From Arthrobacter psychrolactophilus (lineage in GTDB: Bacteria; Actinomycetota; Actinomycetes; Actinomycetales; Micrococcaceae): a DNA stretch of 64,000 nucleotides. This document shows, piece by piece, positions 1 to 8,988 of this stretch. The stretch spans positions 1 through 64,000 of the forward strand of contig NZ_QJVC01000009.1 in assembly GCF_003219795.1 (NCBI RefSeq), given 5' to 3'. How positions within the stretch are numbered: the first letter of the stretch is position 1; every line of letters starts with the position of its first letter. The notes under the pieces are model-generated. The model was not told the DNA's origin. It ran no database searches and was given only the letters and a program-made list of their open reading frames with translations. Both the position numbers and the translations under genes were made by a program.

Positions 1-60
1 AACAGCAGCATTACGCTGCTCAATACGCAACAACTTACGACCCTCAGGCGCCAACGTCAT
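1..60 (-). CDS. lipA: Lipoyl synthase, N-terminal fragment cut by window edge
   Basis: Only the first 20 codons are inside the window, read leftward from an ATG at 58-60. The peptide starts MTLAPEGRKLLRIEQRNAA, which resembles the N-terminus of actinobacterial LipA, the radical-SAM enzyme that inserts sulfur into octanoyl groups on lipoyl domains. The start overlaps the lipB stop by 4 bp (ATGA), the usual lipB-lipA arrangement. The Fe-S cluster motifs lie outside the window and could not be checked. Confidence 0.8.
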   Translation of the reverse strand, partial: MTLAPEGRKLLRIEQRNAAV

Positions 61-758
61 GAAAGAACTCCTTCTGCGTTGGGTGTAACCGTCGAAGATT
101 CAGCCTGGATGTCTGTGACAAGCGGCGCGAGAATTCGGGCGGTAGCTGCCTGAACCAGCGGTGCGATGTCCTTGGGGGTCACGGCGAGGCCGGTTTCGGC
201 TTGCAAGGTTGTGGTGCCTGCATCCTGAATGCCGCAGGCAATGATCTGGGCATATGGGGCCAGACTATTGTTCACATTGATGGCAATGCCGTGCATGGTG
301 ACGCCTTCGTGGACGCGGATGCCGATGGCTGCAATCTTACGATCGGGGCCCTTTGCGTCAGCCAAAAGCCAGATGCCAGCGCGGCCTTCGACGCGCAAGC
401 CGTCCACGCCAAAGTGGGCGAGAACTTCAATGATGATGTCTTCAAGGGCGTGGACATAGGCCCTGATGCCACGTACGTCGGCCAAATGCACGATGGGGTA
501 CATCACCAGCTGGCCGGGGCCATGCCAGGTGAGTTTTCCGCCGCGGTCTACATTGACCACCGGTGTTCCATCAAAGGGGCGTTCGTGGTCTTCGGTCCGT
601 TTGCCTGCTGTGTACACGGCGGCGTGTTCCAGCAGTAAAACAGTGTTGGTAGCAGTGCCGGCAACAACGGAAGCATGAATCGCTCGCTGTTGATCCCAGG
701 CGCTGACGTAGTCGATGAAATTTGGCTCAAACCCGAGCTCGGTGAACTGAACACTCAT
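57..758 (-). CDS. lipB: Lipoyl(octanoyl) transferase LipB
   Basis: This 233-residue protein transfers octanoyl from acyl-carrier protein to lipoyl domains, the first step of lipoate synthesis. The family signature is clear: RGG at residues 72-74 followed by the HGPGQ motif at 79-83, the catalytic-region lysine in KIAAIGIRV near 141, and the ACGI cysteine at 175 expected to form the thioester. The frame is open further upstream to a TTG at 851, but the ATG at 758 gives the normal family N-terminus. No good Shine-Dalgarno site precedes either start, so translation may be leaderless or weak. The stop overlaps the lipA start by 4 bp. Its products sucB and other 2-oxoacid dehydrogenase parts lie close by. 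Confidence 0.92.
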   Translation of the reverse strand: MSVQFTELGFEPNFIDYVSAWDQQRAIHASVVAGTATNTVLLLEHAAVYTAGKRTEDHERPFDGTPVVNVDRGGKLTWHGPGQLVMYPIVHLADVRGIRAYVHALEDIIIEVLAHFGVDGLRVEGRAGIWLLADAKGPDRKIAAIGIRVHEGVTMHGIAINVNNSLAPYAQIIACGIQDAGTTTLQAETGLAVTPKDIAPLVQAATARILAPLVTDIQAESSTVTPNAEGVLS

Positions 759-871
759 AGGAGTCACTTTAGAGGACGATACTTTCTCGCCTAAATCATG
801 AAATTCATATTTCCCCTCTGGCCTGTGGATAACTTCAAGCAGGAAATCCAAAAGAGGACTATTACTAATTT

Positions 872-2542
872 ATGGACACTTTTAGCCACGGCGGCGGGGT
901 CAACGGGCCGCCAGACATCGCCCACCACGATCCGGTGCGCTGCCTAGGATCCGGGGCTCAGGGGCAGGTTTGGTTGATGGCGCCACGAGATGGTTCGCCT
1001 CCCGTGGCGGCTAAGTTCGTTGGTCCACCTGGGGCGCCCGAGAGCGGTAGCAGCAATGGTGAACCGCCGCGTCACAATGAAAGCTACATCACACAGGAAT
1101 GGCGTCTTTTGACGCACTTTCGTCATGAGCACCTCATTCCCTTGCGTCAGTTGGTGCGTGATGCTCGGGGCGGACAGGTACTGCTCATGGAACATGCCGC
1201 AGGTGGTTCGCTGGCCCAGATAGTGCGAGAGCGCGGTCCTTTGAGTGTTGGGGAGGCGGTGACAGTCCTCACTCCTATGGGGCAGGTGCTGGCATTCCTG
1301 CACGGTAGGGGAGCAGTCCATGGTGATGTCTCTCCCGGCAATATCTTGCTGAGTGCGGCAGGGAAGCCCTTTCTCGCGGACTTTGGTTTTGCGCGGATGC
1401 TGGGCCAAGAAGCTCAGAAGGTGTCCGGTACTCCGGGCTTCTACAGTCCGGGGGATATGGAACGCTCTGACGCCTCCGATGTTTATGCGTTGGCTTCTGT
1501 GGGCTGGTTCCTCCTCACGGGGCGGCCTGCGCCACCGACACGCGAACGGCTTCCCATGGGCACATTCGTTCCGGAGGTACCTGCTGAACTGGTGGCGGCG
1601 CTTGAAGCCGGCCTGCTTGATGACGCTTTTCAAAGACCGAGTGCTGCGGCATTTGCCCAGGCGGTGTTTCGCAGTGCCAAGGCCGTGCCCGTCGCCTTGG
1701 GCAATGCGGTACATCCGAGCGTCTTGCCGGAACTTATGACCCGACATGAGATTCATGGAAAAGCTGACAGGAAACGAGCCAAGGTCTTTTCCTTTGGCTG
1801 GTTCAGGCGCAAAGTTCGTCCCTCGTGGCGGAGCGCGGCCCGAGGGGCGCGTCCGGGGAGTGGCATGGGCATGATGTGGGAGAGCAGGCTGGGCACCGTT
1901 CGTCGCTCGAGGACAAAGCGTGTCTGGGTGAACGGAATGCTCGCTATCGCGTCAGTCGCAGTTCTTGGGGGAGCCCTGCTGACGGTCTCGACCCTGCGGG
2001 GCGCGACGAGAGTGGAGAGTGAGCCGAACGATGCGGGTGCGGTGAAACTGACGACCGATGCCAGATACTCCATGGAGTGGGCCGTGGGGCTACCCTCAGA
2101 GATTATGAAGGGGCTGAAGGATCAGGACCCCGTGAAGGCTTTGCAGGCTCTGGCCTGGACGCGTTCTTACGCCCTCTCCAATGCCGATGAGGAGCTGCTG
2201 GCCCGCATCAATGCACCCGGCTCCGCGACTCTGGCGGCGGATAGTGTCATTGTCGAGAGCCTGAAGGAGCAGGGGCACTCGCTGTCCGGGCTAGATATTC
2301 GCATTTCCGAAGCCAGCACGGATTCGCTGGAAAGCTTACGCTCCGGGGGTGACAGCGGAAGTGCTAGTGATCCGGCCACAATTGCCGTTCGGGCCACGAT
2401 AACTACGAGTGCTTTTGCCGAACTGGATGGCTCAGGTGCACTCGTGCATAGGCAAGCGGAGGAGCAATTACAGCAGTTGAAGATCATCATGACGCGAGTG
2501 GCAGAGAGGTGGGCCATTACCGAAATCCTCGACGGCGGGTGA
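872..2542 (+). CDS. Membrane-anchored serine/threonine kinase-like protein
   Basis: A 556-residue protein with an N-terminal protein-kinase fold (about 20-270), a basic linker, one membrane segment (about 351-373) and a C-terminal part of about 180 residues, probably extracytoplasmic. Seen motifs: glycine-rich loop LGSGAQGQVW (25-34), the ATP-binding lysine in VAAKF (K48), catalytic loop HGDVSPGN (150-157) and DFG (170-172). The usual HRDxKxxN reads HGDVSPGN, so the arginine and the catalytic-loop lysine are replaced. Lys, Asp and Asn remain, so weak activity is possible. The C-terminal part has no PASTA repeats. The gene diverges from lipB, leaving 113 bp between starts, with an AAAGAGG ribosome site at 851-857. 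Substrate is unknown. Confidence 0.8.
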   Translation: MDTFSHGGGVNGPPDIAHHDPVRCLGSGAQGQVWLMAPRDGSPPVAAKFVGPPGAPESGSSNGEPPRHNESYITQEWRLLTHFRHEHLIPLRQLVRDARGGQVLLMEHAAGGSLAQIVRERGPLSVGEAVTVLTPMGQVLAFLHGRGAVHGDVSPGNILLSAAGKPFLADFGFARMLGQEAQKVSGTPGFYSPGDMERSDASDVYALASVGWFLLTGRPAPPTRERLPMGTFVPEVPAELVAALEAGLLDDAFQRPSAAAFAQAVFRSAKAVPVALGNAVHPSVLPELMTRHEIHGKADRKRAKVFSFGWFRRKVRPSWRSAARGARPGSGMGMMWESRLGTVRRSRTKRVWVNGMLAIASVAVLGGALLTVSTLRGATRVESEPNDAGAVKLTTDARYSMEWAVGLPSEIMKGLKDQDPVKALQALAWTRSYALSNADEELLARINAPGSATLAADSVIVESLKEQGHSLSGLDIRISEASTDSLESLRSGGDSGSASDPATIAVRATITTSAFAELDGSGALVHRQAEEQLQQLKIIMTRVAERWAITEILDGG

Positions 2543-2556
2543 TCGGTGCCAGGCAC
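2542..2556. repeat. Short palindromic 15-mer, copy 1
   Basis: The sequence ATCGGTGCCAGGCAC starts at the kinase stop codon and occurs again, identical, at 61462-61476. Its core GTGCC-A-GGCAC is a small perfect hairpin. It resembles the REP-type palindromes reported with transposase-like RAYT proteins in other bacteria, but no such gene is in this window. Confidence 0.5.
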
Positions 2557-2559
2557 AGA

Positions 2560-2625
2560 GAAGGGGTAGTGGCCGGTCACCCCGGCCACTACCCCTTCTA
2601 GAAAAATCAACGGAGAAATTCTCCG
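2560..2625. terminator. Bidirectional terminator between kinase and osmC genes
   Basis: Two hairpins lie between convergent genes. A 17-bp perfect stem pairs 2560-2576 with 2582-2598 around a 5-nt loop. A second stem, CGGAGAA/TTCTCCG, spans 2611-2625 and on the minus strand is followed by TTGATTTTT, an ordinary terminator for the osmC gene. The first hairpin would serve the kinase gene. Confidence 0.75.
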
Positions 2626-2631
2626 CCAGTA

Positions 2632-3060
2632 TTATGCTTCGAGCGTTGCGTCGAGAGTGATCTCAACGCCGGCCAGAGCAGCGGAAACCGGGCAACCGGC
2701 CTTGGCGCCGTTGGCGATCTTCTCGAAGTCTTCCTGGCTGATGCCGGGAATCTTGGTCGCGAGGGTCAGGTGGCTGCCCGTGATACCGGTGCCCGGTACG
2801 AACGTGACGGCTGCGCTGGTGTTGACGTAGTCGGCTGCGAAACCGGCGCCAGCTAGCTCATGGGAGAACGCCATGGCGAAGCAGGAGGAGTGAGCGGCGG
2901 CGATGAGCTCTTCCGGGCTCGTCTTGCCCTCAGAAGCCTCGGTGCGAGCCTTCCATGTGATGTCGAAGGTACCCAGTTCTGAGCTGTCAAGTGTGACTTG
3001 TCCGCCACCGGTGGGAAGGTCGCCGACCCAGCCTGCGTGGGCGTTACGTGTTGTAGCCAT
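2632..3060 (-). CDS. osmC: OsmC family peroxiredoxin
   Basis: A 142-residue OsmC/Ohr-type thiol peroxidase that reduces organic hydroperoxides in the cytoplasm using two cysteines. The peroxidatic cysteine is in HSSCFAMA (C60) and the resolving cysteine in GCPVSAAL (C123). Spacing and length fit OsmC rather than the slightly different Ohr group. The frame extends upstream to 3153, but the ATG at 3060 is preceded by AAGGAG at 3066-3071, six bases away, and gives the family N-terminus. It is monocistronic, facing the kinase gene across a terminator. Confidence 0.88.
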   Translation of the reverse strand: MATTRNAHAGWVGDLPTGGGQVTLDSSELGTFDITWKARTEASEGKTSPEELIAAAHSSCFAMAFSHELAGAGFAADYVNTSAAVTFVPGTGITGSHLTLATKIPGISQEDFEKIANGAKAGCPVSAALAGVEITLDATLEA

Positions 3061-3195
3061 GTTCACTCCTTGTGAAGAATTAGAAAATGTTGCTGCCGCG
3101 ATAATCCTTGGCATGCAACTCCACCCTATGCGGTCGAGGCGCTTCCCGGGCATCTGGGAGGAAAGATTGATTAGTTCAGCGTCATTAACGAGTTA

Positions 3196-3251
3196 GAGTC
3201 CGTAGTCTTGCCGGTTTCGAGATGTTCTCAAGGGGGCAAGACTACGGACTC
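3196..3251. repeat. Long-stem hairpin between osmC and a membrane protein gene
   Basis: GAGTCCGTAGTCTTGCC at 3196-3212 is perfectly complementary to 3235-3251, leaving a 22-nt loop. It lies downstream of the minus-strand gene ending at 3268 and upstream of the osmC start. No T-run follows the stem on either strand, so it is not a standard intrinsic terminator. It may be a dispersed palindromic element. Confidence 0.7.
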
Positions 3252-3267
3252 ACACGGGATGACTGAG

Positions 3268-3621
3268 TTATGCGACCCAGAAAACAGCAACGGCAACGTT
3301 GATAAACGCCATGCCGCCAACTGCGTGGGCGATGCCCTTGGAGACGTCCTGGTTGTTCTTGACCTTGCGTCGGCCGATGAAGGCGGCAACGGCAATAACG
3401 AGGGCGATGAGCAGCTTGACGCCGATCTTCATGTGGTTGACGTCGCCGTCGCCCATTTCAGCCAAACCAACCAGCAACAGGCCGGTGACGAGCTGGGTGA
3501 GCGCGCCAATCCACTGCCACTTGCTAACGGTGGGCGTCTTGAAGGTGGCGAGCCAGCCACCAACGATCGCAGCGGCACCAAGAATATGCAAAAACACGAG
3601 CACTAAGCGTAAAAAGTCCAT
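3268..3621 (-). CDS. Small four-helix membrane protein, function unknown
   Basis: A 117-residue, very hydrophobic protein with about four membrane segments (roughly 2-24, 37-53, 66-84, 96-116) separated by short loops containing RRK and DGD. No enzyme motif is visible. Similar small integral membrane proteins are common in Actinomycetota and annotated as hypothetical. The ATG at 3621 gives a sensible first helix, though the ribosome site (GGGA) is weak. It stands alone between a long-stem hairpin downstream and the sucB terminator upstream. Confidence 0.7.
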   Translation of the reverse strand: MDFLRLVLVFLHILGAAAIVGGWLATFKTPTVSKWQWIGALTQLVTGLLLVGLAEMGDGDVNHMKIGVKLLIALVIAVAAFIGRRKVKNNQDVSKGIAHAVGGMAFINVAVAVFWVA

Positions 3622-3698
3622 GGTCCCAGCTTAGGCAACTTAGTGACACAGTGTCTATCAAGGGCGGCCTTATGTGTCAGATATGACAGCAGACACAA

Positions 3699-3744
3699 CG
3701 ACGGCGGCCGGTGACTTGAGAGATTAAGTCACAGGCCGCCGTCG
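3699..3744 (-). terminator. Terminator after sucB
   Basis: A 19-bp stem with one G/A mismatch pairs 3699-3717 with 3726-3744 around an 8-nt loop. It sits 23 bases past the sucB stop on the minus strand. There is no strong T-run. Confidence 0.7.
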
Positions 3745-3766
3745 AGCATTCATCGACTAGGGCGTA

Positions 3767-5434
3767 TTACAGCCCCAGGTCAGCTTCGAATGCGCCAGCT
3801 TCCAAGCGAGCCTTCAAGGTCTGCAAGAAGCGGCCAGCGTCTGCGCCGTCCACCAAACGGTGATCGTACGTCAGGCACAGGTACATCATGTGGCGGATCG
3901 CGATGGTGTCGTCACCGTCTGCATCAGCAACAACCACTGCGCGCTTGACGATCGCGCCGGTGCCGAGGATGGCAACGTTGGGCTGGTTGATGATCGGGGT
4001 GTCGAACAGTGCGCCAACCGAACCGATGTTCGTGATGGAGAAGGTGCCGCCGGAAAGCTCATCCGGACCGATCTTGCCGCTGCGGGTGCGTGAGGCAACA
4101 TCGGCGATCTTGCCGGCTAGGCCAGCAAGGTTCAGATCGCCTGCGTTGGAGATGACAGGAACCAGCAGGCCCTTGTCGGTGTCCACAGCAATCGCGAGGT
4201 GCTCGGCGTTGTGGTAGGTGATTTCCTGAGTTTCCTCGTTGTATTCACCGTTGACCTTCGGGTGAACCTTGAGGGCCTCGGTCACTGCCTTGGCAATGAA
4301 AGGCAGGAAGGTCAGCTTGGTGCCGTTGACAGCCTGGAACGGTCCCTTGGCCTGGTTGCGCAGCTTGACGATGCGCGTCATGTCAATTTCGTGAACCTGC
4401 GTGAGCTGCGTGGAGGCTTCCAGCGACTCGCGCATGCGGCGGGCAATTACCTGACGGATGCGAGGTGCCTTCACCGTGGTGCCGCGCAATGAAGACGGTA
4501 CGACGGCGGCAGCAGCCTTGGGAGCGGACGCTGCGGGAGCGGCCGGTGCGGCAACAGTCTTGGCAGCCTCAGCAGCGGCAACAACATCCTGCTTACGGAT
4601 GCGTCCACCAACACCGGTGCCGGTGACGGTTGCGATGTCAACGCCGTGCTGGTTGGCAAGCTTGCGCACCAACGGGGTCACGTAGTTGGACTCGGCGCCA
4701 GCTGCGGGCGCAGCGGGAACTGCCGGAGCAGCAACAGGTGCGGCGGGAGCTGCGACCGGAGCTGCAACAGGAGCAGGCGCGGCAACGGGGGCCGGTGTTG
4801 CCACGGGGGCTGCAACAGGAGCAGGAGCGGCAGCCGGGGCGGGAGCAGCAGCGGCAGAGCCGATGAGAGCCAGTACGCCACCAACTTCAGCGGTCTCGTC
4901 TTCGGGAACGCGGATTTCCAGCAGCACGCCAGCTACGGGGGAGGGGATCTCGGTGTCAACCTTGTCGGTTGAAACCTCGAGCAGAGGCTCGTCGATCTCG
5001 ATGGTGTCGCCAACGGCCTTCAACCAACGGGTGACGGTGCCTTCGGTGACGGATTCGCCCAAAGCAGGCAGCGTCACTTCATGAGCATCGCCAGCCGGAG
5101 CTGCGGGAGCAACCGGTGCTTCGACAGGAGCCGGAGCTTCGACGGGTGCGGCAACCGGAGCTGCTGCAGCGGCCGGAGCCTCGGTCGGAGCGGCTGCGCC
5201 GGTGCCGATGCGGGCCAGGGGTGCACCCACTTCTGCGGTCTCGTCCTCAGGTACGAGGATTTCTTCCAAGATGCCAGCAAAAGGTGACGGAATTTCGGTG
5301 TCAACCTTGTCGGTGGAAACTTCCAGCAGGGGTTCGTCGATTTCTACACGATCGCCGACCTGCTTGAGCCATCGCGTGACGGTACCTTCGGTGACGCTTT
5401 CACCCAAGGCGGGCAAGTTCACGGATTCAGACAT
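3767..5434 (-). CDS. sucB: 2-oxoglutarate dehydrogenase E2, dihydrolipoamide succinyltransferase
   Basis: This 555-residue E2 acyltransferase carries two N-terminal lipoyl domains. The lipoylated lysines are in two identical STDKVD motifs at K43 and K158. Long Ala/Pro linkers follow (about 80-115 and 195-247). A peripheral subunit-binding domain occupies about 249-285, and the catalytic domain runs from about 315 to 555 with the HRLVDG active site (H525, D529). In Actinomycetota this type usually serves as the shared E2 of the pyruvate and 2-oxoglutarate dehydrogenase complexes. The ATG at 5434 is supported by AAGGAG upstream. It follows lpdA (E3) on the same strand, separated by a hairpin, and lies near lipB-lipA, which supply its cofactor. 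Confidence 0.93.
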   Translation of the reverse strand: MSESVNLPALGESVTEGTVTRWLKQVGDRVEIDEPLLEVSTDKVDTEIPSPFAGILEEILVPEDETAEVGAPLARIGTGAAAPTEAPAAAAAPVAAPVEAPAPVEAPVAPAAPAGDAHEVTLPALGESVTEGTVTRWLKAVGDTIEIDEPLLEVSTDKVDTEIPSPVAGVLLEIRVPEDETAEVGGVLALIGSAAAAPAPAAAPAPVAAPVATPAPVAAPAPVAAPVAAPAAPVAAPAVPAAPAAGAESNYVTPLVRKLANQHGVDIATVTGTGVGGRIRKQDVVAAAEAAKTVAAPAAPAASAPKAAAAVVPSSLRGTTVKAPRIRQVIARRMRESLEASTQLTQVHEIDMTRIVKLRNQAKGPFQAVNGTKLTFLPFIAKAVTEALKVHPKVNGEYNEETQEITYHNAEHLAIAVDTDKGLLVPVISNAGDLNLAGLAGKIADVASRTRSGKIGPDELSGGTFSITNIGSVGALFDTPIINQPNVAILGTGAIVKRAVVVADADGDDTIAIRHMMYLCLTYDHRLVDGADAGRFLQTLKARLEAGAFEADLGL

Positions 5435-5528
5435 TTCGTCCCCGTTCTCCTTCTAATGCGCTGCATTTCGCTGATGGTGCACTCAGGTGCATCGCCACGA
5501 AATTCCTTAATATAAGTGTGTTTTTAGC

Positions 5529-5562
5529 TTAGTGCACCCGGCGCGGGCGCCGGGTGCACTAA
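5529..5562. terminator. Hairpin between lpdA and sucB
   Basis: TTAGTGCACCCGGCGC at 5529-5544 pairs with 5547-5562; the practical loop is about six bases. It sits just after the lpdA stop on the minus strand, followed there by GCTAAAAAC. It probably terminates or attenuates lpdA transcription before sucB. Confidence 0.7.
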
Positions 5563-5574
5563 GCGGGTTTGTTG

Positions 5575-6957
5575 CTAGCCGTGGAGCGGGCGTCCGGCCA
5601 AGGCCATTGCCGCTTCTCCCAAAGCTTCGTTCTGCGTGGGGTGGCCGTGGATGAGGCCAGCAATGTCTTCCGGGTATGCTTCCCAGTTAACAATGAGCTG
5701 TGCTTCACCGATCTGCTCACCGATGTGGCTGCCGATCATGTGAACGCCAACTACGGGGCCGTCCTTTTCACGAACAAACTTGATGATGCCGCCGGTGCCC
5801 AAGATGGCGCTCTTACCGTTGCCAGCCAAGTTGTACTCGGTGCTTTCAACGTTGGCATCGCCAAATTTTTCCTTGGCCTGCTTTTCGTTCAAACCAACGG
5901 AAGCGATCTCCGGGTCACAGAAGGTGACCTTGGGGATGTTGATATCTTCAACGATGACCGGGTTCATGCCGGCAATTTCTTCGGCGACGAAGATGCCCTG
6001 CTGGAAACCGCGGTGTGCCAGCTGAACGCCAGGAACGATGTCGCCCACTGCGTAGATGTTGCCGACGCCGGTGTGGAGGCGGTCGTTGGTGATGACGAAG
6101 CCGCGGTCAATTGTGACGCCAGCTTCTTCGAAGCCCATGCCAGCAGTGGACGGGCCACGGCCAACAGCTACGAGCATCAGGTCCGCTTCGAACGTCTTGC
6201 CATCGACCAAGGTGGCCTTGACGCCGTCGTTGCTCTGCTCGACGCCCTGGAAGAAGGTGCCGGTGTTGAACTTGATGCCGCGCTTGCGGAAGGTGCGCTC
6301 AAGAACCTTGATGATGGAGGCATCTTCGTTGGGGACCAAGGAGGCCATGCCTTCGATGATGGTGACGTCCACGCCGAAGGACTTCCATACGGAAGCAAAT
6401 TCAACGCCGATCACGCCGCCGCCGAGCACGATGGCGCTCTTGGGCAGGGTTTCCATGGTGAGGGCTTCGTCGGAGGTGATGACCTTGCCGCCGATTTCCA
6501 GACCCGGAAGGCTGCGTGAGTAAGAACCGGTGGCCAGAACAATGTTCTTACCGGTGTAGTTCACGCCGTTGACGGTGATGGTGTTAGCGGCGGTGAGCTT
6601 GCCTTCACCGTCGATGACGGTGATGCCCTTGCCCTTGATGAGGCCCTGCAAACCCTTGTACTTGCCGGCAATGATGCCGTCCTTGTACTTGTTTACAGCG
6701 ACCAGGTCAATGCCGTTGAGCTGAGTGTTGACACCAATGGAGGCGCCTTCACGAGCGTGGTCAGCAACCTCTGCTGCGTGCAGCAGGGCCTTCGTGGGGA
6801 TGCAACCGTTGTGCAGGCAGGTGCCGCCCAACTTGCCCTTCTCCACGAGACCTACGGTCATACCCAATTGGACTGCCCGCAGTGCAGTTGCGTATCCGCC
6901 ACTGCCACCGCCGAGAACCAAAATATCGAATTCTTGTCCAGCTGCCTGTTCGGCCAC
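5575..6957 (-). CDS. lpdA: Dihydrolipoyl dehydrogenase (E3)
   Basis: A 460-residue flavoprotein that reoxidises dihydrolipoamide on 2-oxoacid dehydrogenase complexes with NAD+. Seen features: FAD-binding GGGSGG (16-21), redox disulfide GGTCLHNGC (C47 and C52), NAD-binding GGGVIGVEFA near the middle, and the C-terminal His-Glu pair in HPTQNE (H439, E444). The start is a GTG at 6957 with GAGGGAG seven bases upstream, which also gives the normal N-terminus. It is followed by sucB on the same strand and preceded by pepA, each boundary carrying a hairpin, so they are probably separate transcription units. Confidence 0.95.
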   Translation of the reverse strand: MAEQAAGQEFDILVLGGGSGGYATALRAVQLGMTVGLVEKGKLGGTCLHNGCIPTKALLHAAEVADHAREGASIGVNTQLNGIDLVAVNKYKDGIIAGKYKGLQGLIKGKGITVIDGEGKLTAANTITVNGVNYTGKNIVLATGSYSRSLPGLEIGGKVITSDEALTMETLPKSAIVLGGGVIGVEFASVWKSFGVDVTIIEGMASLVPNEDASIIKVLERTFRKRGIKFNTGTFFQGVEQSNDGVKATLVDGKTFEADLMLVAVGRGPSTAGMGFEEAGVTIDRGFVITNDRLHTGVGNIYAVGDIVPGVQLAHRGFQQGIFVAEEIAGMNPVIVEDINIPKVTFCDPEIASVGLNEKQAKEKFGDANVESTEYNLAGNGKSAILGTGGIIKFVREKDGPVVGVHMIGSHIGEQIGEAQLIVNWEAYPEDIAGLIHGHPTQNEALGEAAMALAGRPLHG

Positions 6958-7200
6958 GTAGACGCTCCCTCGCGTTCAGGTGATGCGCACATTGTTGGCG
7001 CGTCATCTCATCAATTATTGAGAGAAACCATTCCATCCGATGCGGATGCAACGTTTCTTCCGGTCAAAGACAAATACTTTCAGCATTCACCTTACGTCAG
7101 TTGTTCCATTCAACGCCGTTGTTGCGGTCACAGTAATGGTGATTGTGGTCATAGTCACCCCTCGAATTTCTAGGGTGGGAAGTTTTCGGTAACGCGGTGC

Positions 7201-7234
7201 GGTTGCGGCGCCAATACCTCTTGACGCCGCAACC
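7201..7234 (-). terminator. Terminator after pepA
   Basis: GGTTGCGGCG at 7201-7210 pairs with CGCCGCAACC at 7225-7234, 17 bases past the pepA stop on the minus strand. The stem can extend by GTGC/GCAC with a one-base bulge. The rest of 6958-7200 is the lpdA upstream region and shows several short TCAC/GTGA inverted repeats at 7125-7160 with no clear promoter. Confidence 0.6.
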
Positions 7235-7251
7235 AGCACTTTTTCTTGAAA

Positions 7252-8775
7252 TTAGTGGCTACGAGCTACTACATCTTCAACGTAGGCAACCAATGTGCGC
7301 ACAGCCATGCCGGTGCCCTGCTTGGGGGTGTAGCCGTAGGCTGAACCCTCATTGAAGGCCGGTCCGGCGATGTCCAGGTGAGCCCACGGAATGGTTTCGC
7401 CATCCTTGCCCTTGCCAATGAATTCCTGCAAGAACACAGCGGCGGTCATCATGCCACCCATACGTTCGCCAATGTTGGCCATATCCGCTACGGGAGAGTC
7501 CAGCGACGGGCGCAATTCCTCCGGCAACGGCATGGGCCAGATCAGTTCGCCTGCGCGGTCTGCGGCAGCCTTCAACGCGGCACTGACACCCTCGTCACCC
7601 ATGACACCGGCGGTACGGTGACCCAAGGCAACAACCTGAGCGCCGGTCAGGGTAGCAACGTCGATGATGACATCGGGGAATTCCTGTGAAGCGGCAACCA
7701 AGCCGTCGGCCATGACCAAGCGGCCCTCGGCGTCGGTGTTGAGGACCTCAACCGTCTTGCCGCCCAAGATTGTCAGAACATCAGAGGGGCGGATGGCGGT
7801 GCCGGAAGGCATGTTCTCGGCAATGCACAACCAACCGGTCATGTTGACCGGAAGACCCAGGGCTGCCACAGCCAAGATGGCGTTCAGTACTGCCGCGGCG
7901 CCAGCCATATCGCACTTCATGGTCACCATGCCAGCGCCGGGCTTGATGGAAATTCCACCGGAGTCAAAGGTGATGCCCTTGCCTACGAGTGCCAGATCGG
8001 CCACGGCGCGATCGGACTTGTATTCCAGCTTCACCATGCGCGGGGGACGAGAGGAACCCTGGCCTACGCCCATGATTCCGCCGTAGCCCTCCTTGAGGAG
8101 GCGCTTTTCATCCAAGATGGTGACCTTGACGGGCAAGCCCTTAGCCAAGTCCTTGGCTGCTTCGGCAAAGGTAGCCGGGTAGAGCTTGCTCGGCGGCTCG
8201 TTAACCAAGGTGCGCGTTGCGTTGACAGCATTGGCTACGATCGTGGCCCGCTCCAAAGCTGTGGCCAGCTCCGGATCCTTTGCGAGCGTTGAATGGATCG
8301 TGACCTTGGCAATGGGGGACAACTTGCCCTTGGTGTTCGAGTGCAGGCTTGCGTACTGGTAGGCGCCCATAGCGGCACCTTCCGCAATCCCAGCAACCTG
8401 GGCGACCGCCGTCGTCGGGAACGCGAAAAGCACATGGTTCAGGCCAGAGAGCTGACGCGCAGCGGATCCGGCCGCACGACGCAGAGCCTCATCGCTGACG
8501 ACACCATTCTTGGCGGTCCCCACGCCGGCTAGAACCAAAACCTTGGTGCCGGTCTCGGGCAAGCCGGGAAGGCGAACGAGCTGATCGGCTGCGCCGGTGA
8601 CGCCCAGAGCCGTCATCGAGCCGTTGAGCGATGCAATGGATGCGGGGGAGAGGGGAGCGCCCAGGATGACTGGACCGTCGGTGCCCTTACTGACAGCAAT
8701 GACCAACGCATCTGCTGCTACCTTCGCCAGATCCGTGCTGATGACGCGGAAGCTGATGTTTTCTTTCACACTCAC
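7252..8775 (-). CDS. pepA: Leucyl aminopeptidase (M17)
   Basis: A 507-residue cytosolic two-metal aminopeptidase of family M17. The C-terminal catalytic domain has the metal- and bicarbonate-site lysine/aspartate in KGITFDSGG and the family signature NTDAEGRL at about residue 346. The N-terminal alpha/beta macrodomain-like region spans about 1-170. The frame is open to 9018, but the first 81 codons look non-coding and would nearly reach the divergent PAC2 gene. A GTG at 8775, with GAGG 11 bases upstream, gives the usual N-terminus (a second GTG is two codons in). It diverges from the PAC2 gene. Confidence 0.92.
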   Translation of the reverse strand: MSVKENISFRVISTDLAKVAADALVIAVSKGTDGPVILGAPLSPASIASLNGSMTALGVTGAADQLVRLPGLPETGTKVLVLAGVGTAKNGVVSDEALRRAAGSAARQLSGLNHVLFAFPTTAVAQVAGIAEGAAMGAYQYASLHSNTKGKLSPIAKVTIHSTLAKDPELATALERATIVANAVNATRTLVNEPPSKLYPATFAEAAKDLAKGLPVKVTILDEKRLLKEGYGGIMGVGQGSSRPPRMVKLEYKSDRAVADLALVGKGITFDSGGISIKPGAGMVTMKCDMAGAAAVLNAILAVAALGLPVNMTGWLCIAENMPSGTAIRPSDVLTILGGKTVEVLNTDAEGRLVMADGLVAASQEFPDVIIDVATLTGAQVVALGHRTAGVMGDEGVSAALKAAADRAGELIWPMPLPEELRPSLDSPVADMANIGERMGGMMTAAVFLQEFIGKGKDGETIPWAHLDIAGPAFNEGSAYGYTPKQGTGMAVRTLVAYVEDVVARSH

Positions 8776-8988
8776 TGAAATACAGTCCTCACTTTTGGTG
8801 ATATTGAACGGGTGTCTCTGCCCTCGATCGTATCCCCAACGCCTCAGGAATGCTCGCCAGCGTGGGTGTTGCCGCGCTCCGGTACCGTGGAAAGAATAAA
8901 GAGCTGAGGCGCGACGAATCGTTGTAAGGAATGATCGACGGGTGTGCGGCGTTGTGCTCTCTAGAGAAACAAGCAGCTGAGGAAGATC

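Noticed and set aside
4480-5180. Repetitive Ala/Pro tract resembling a repeat array, with several short frames on the opposite strand
   Set aside because: It is the coding sequence for the flexible linkers between the lipoyl and binding domains of SucB. There are no CRISPR-like identical spaced repeats.
7120-7165. Possible regulator site upstream of lpdA made of TCAC/GTGA words
   Set aside because: Several overlapping short inverted repeats can be drawn, none dominant, and no promoter boxes could be placed convincingly.
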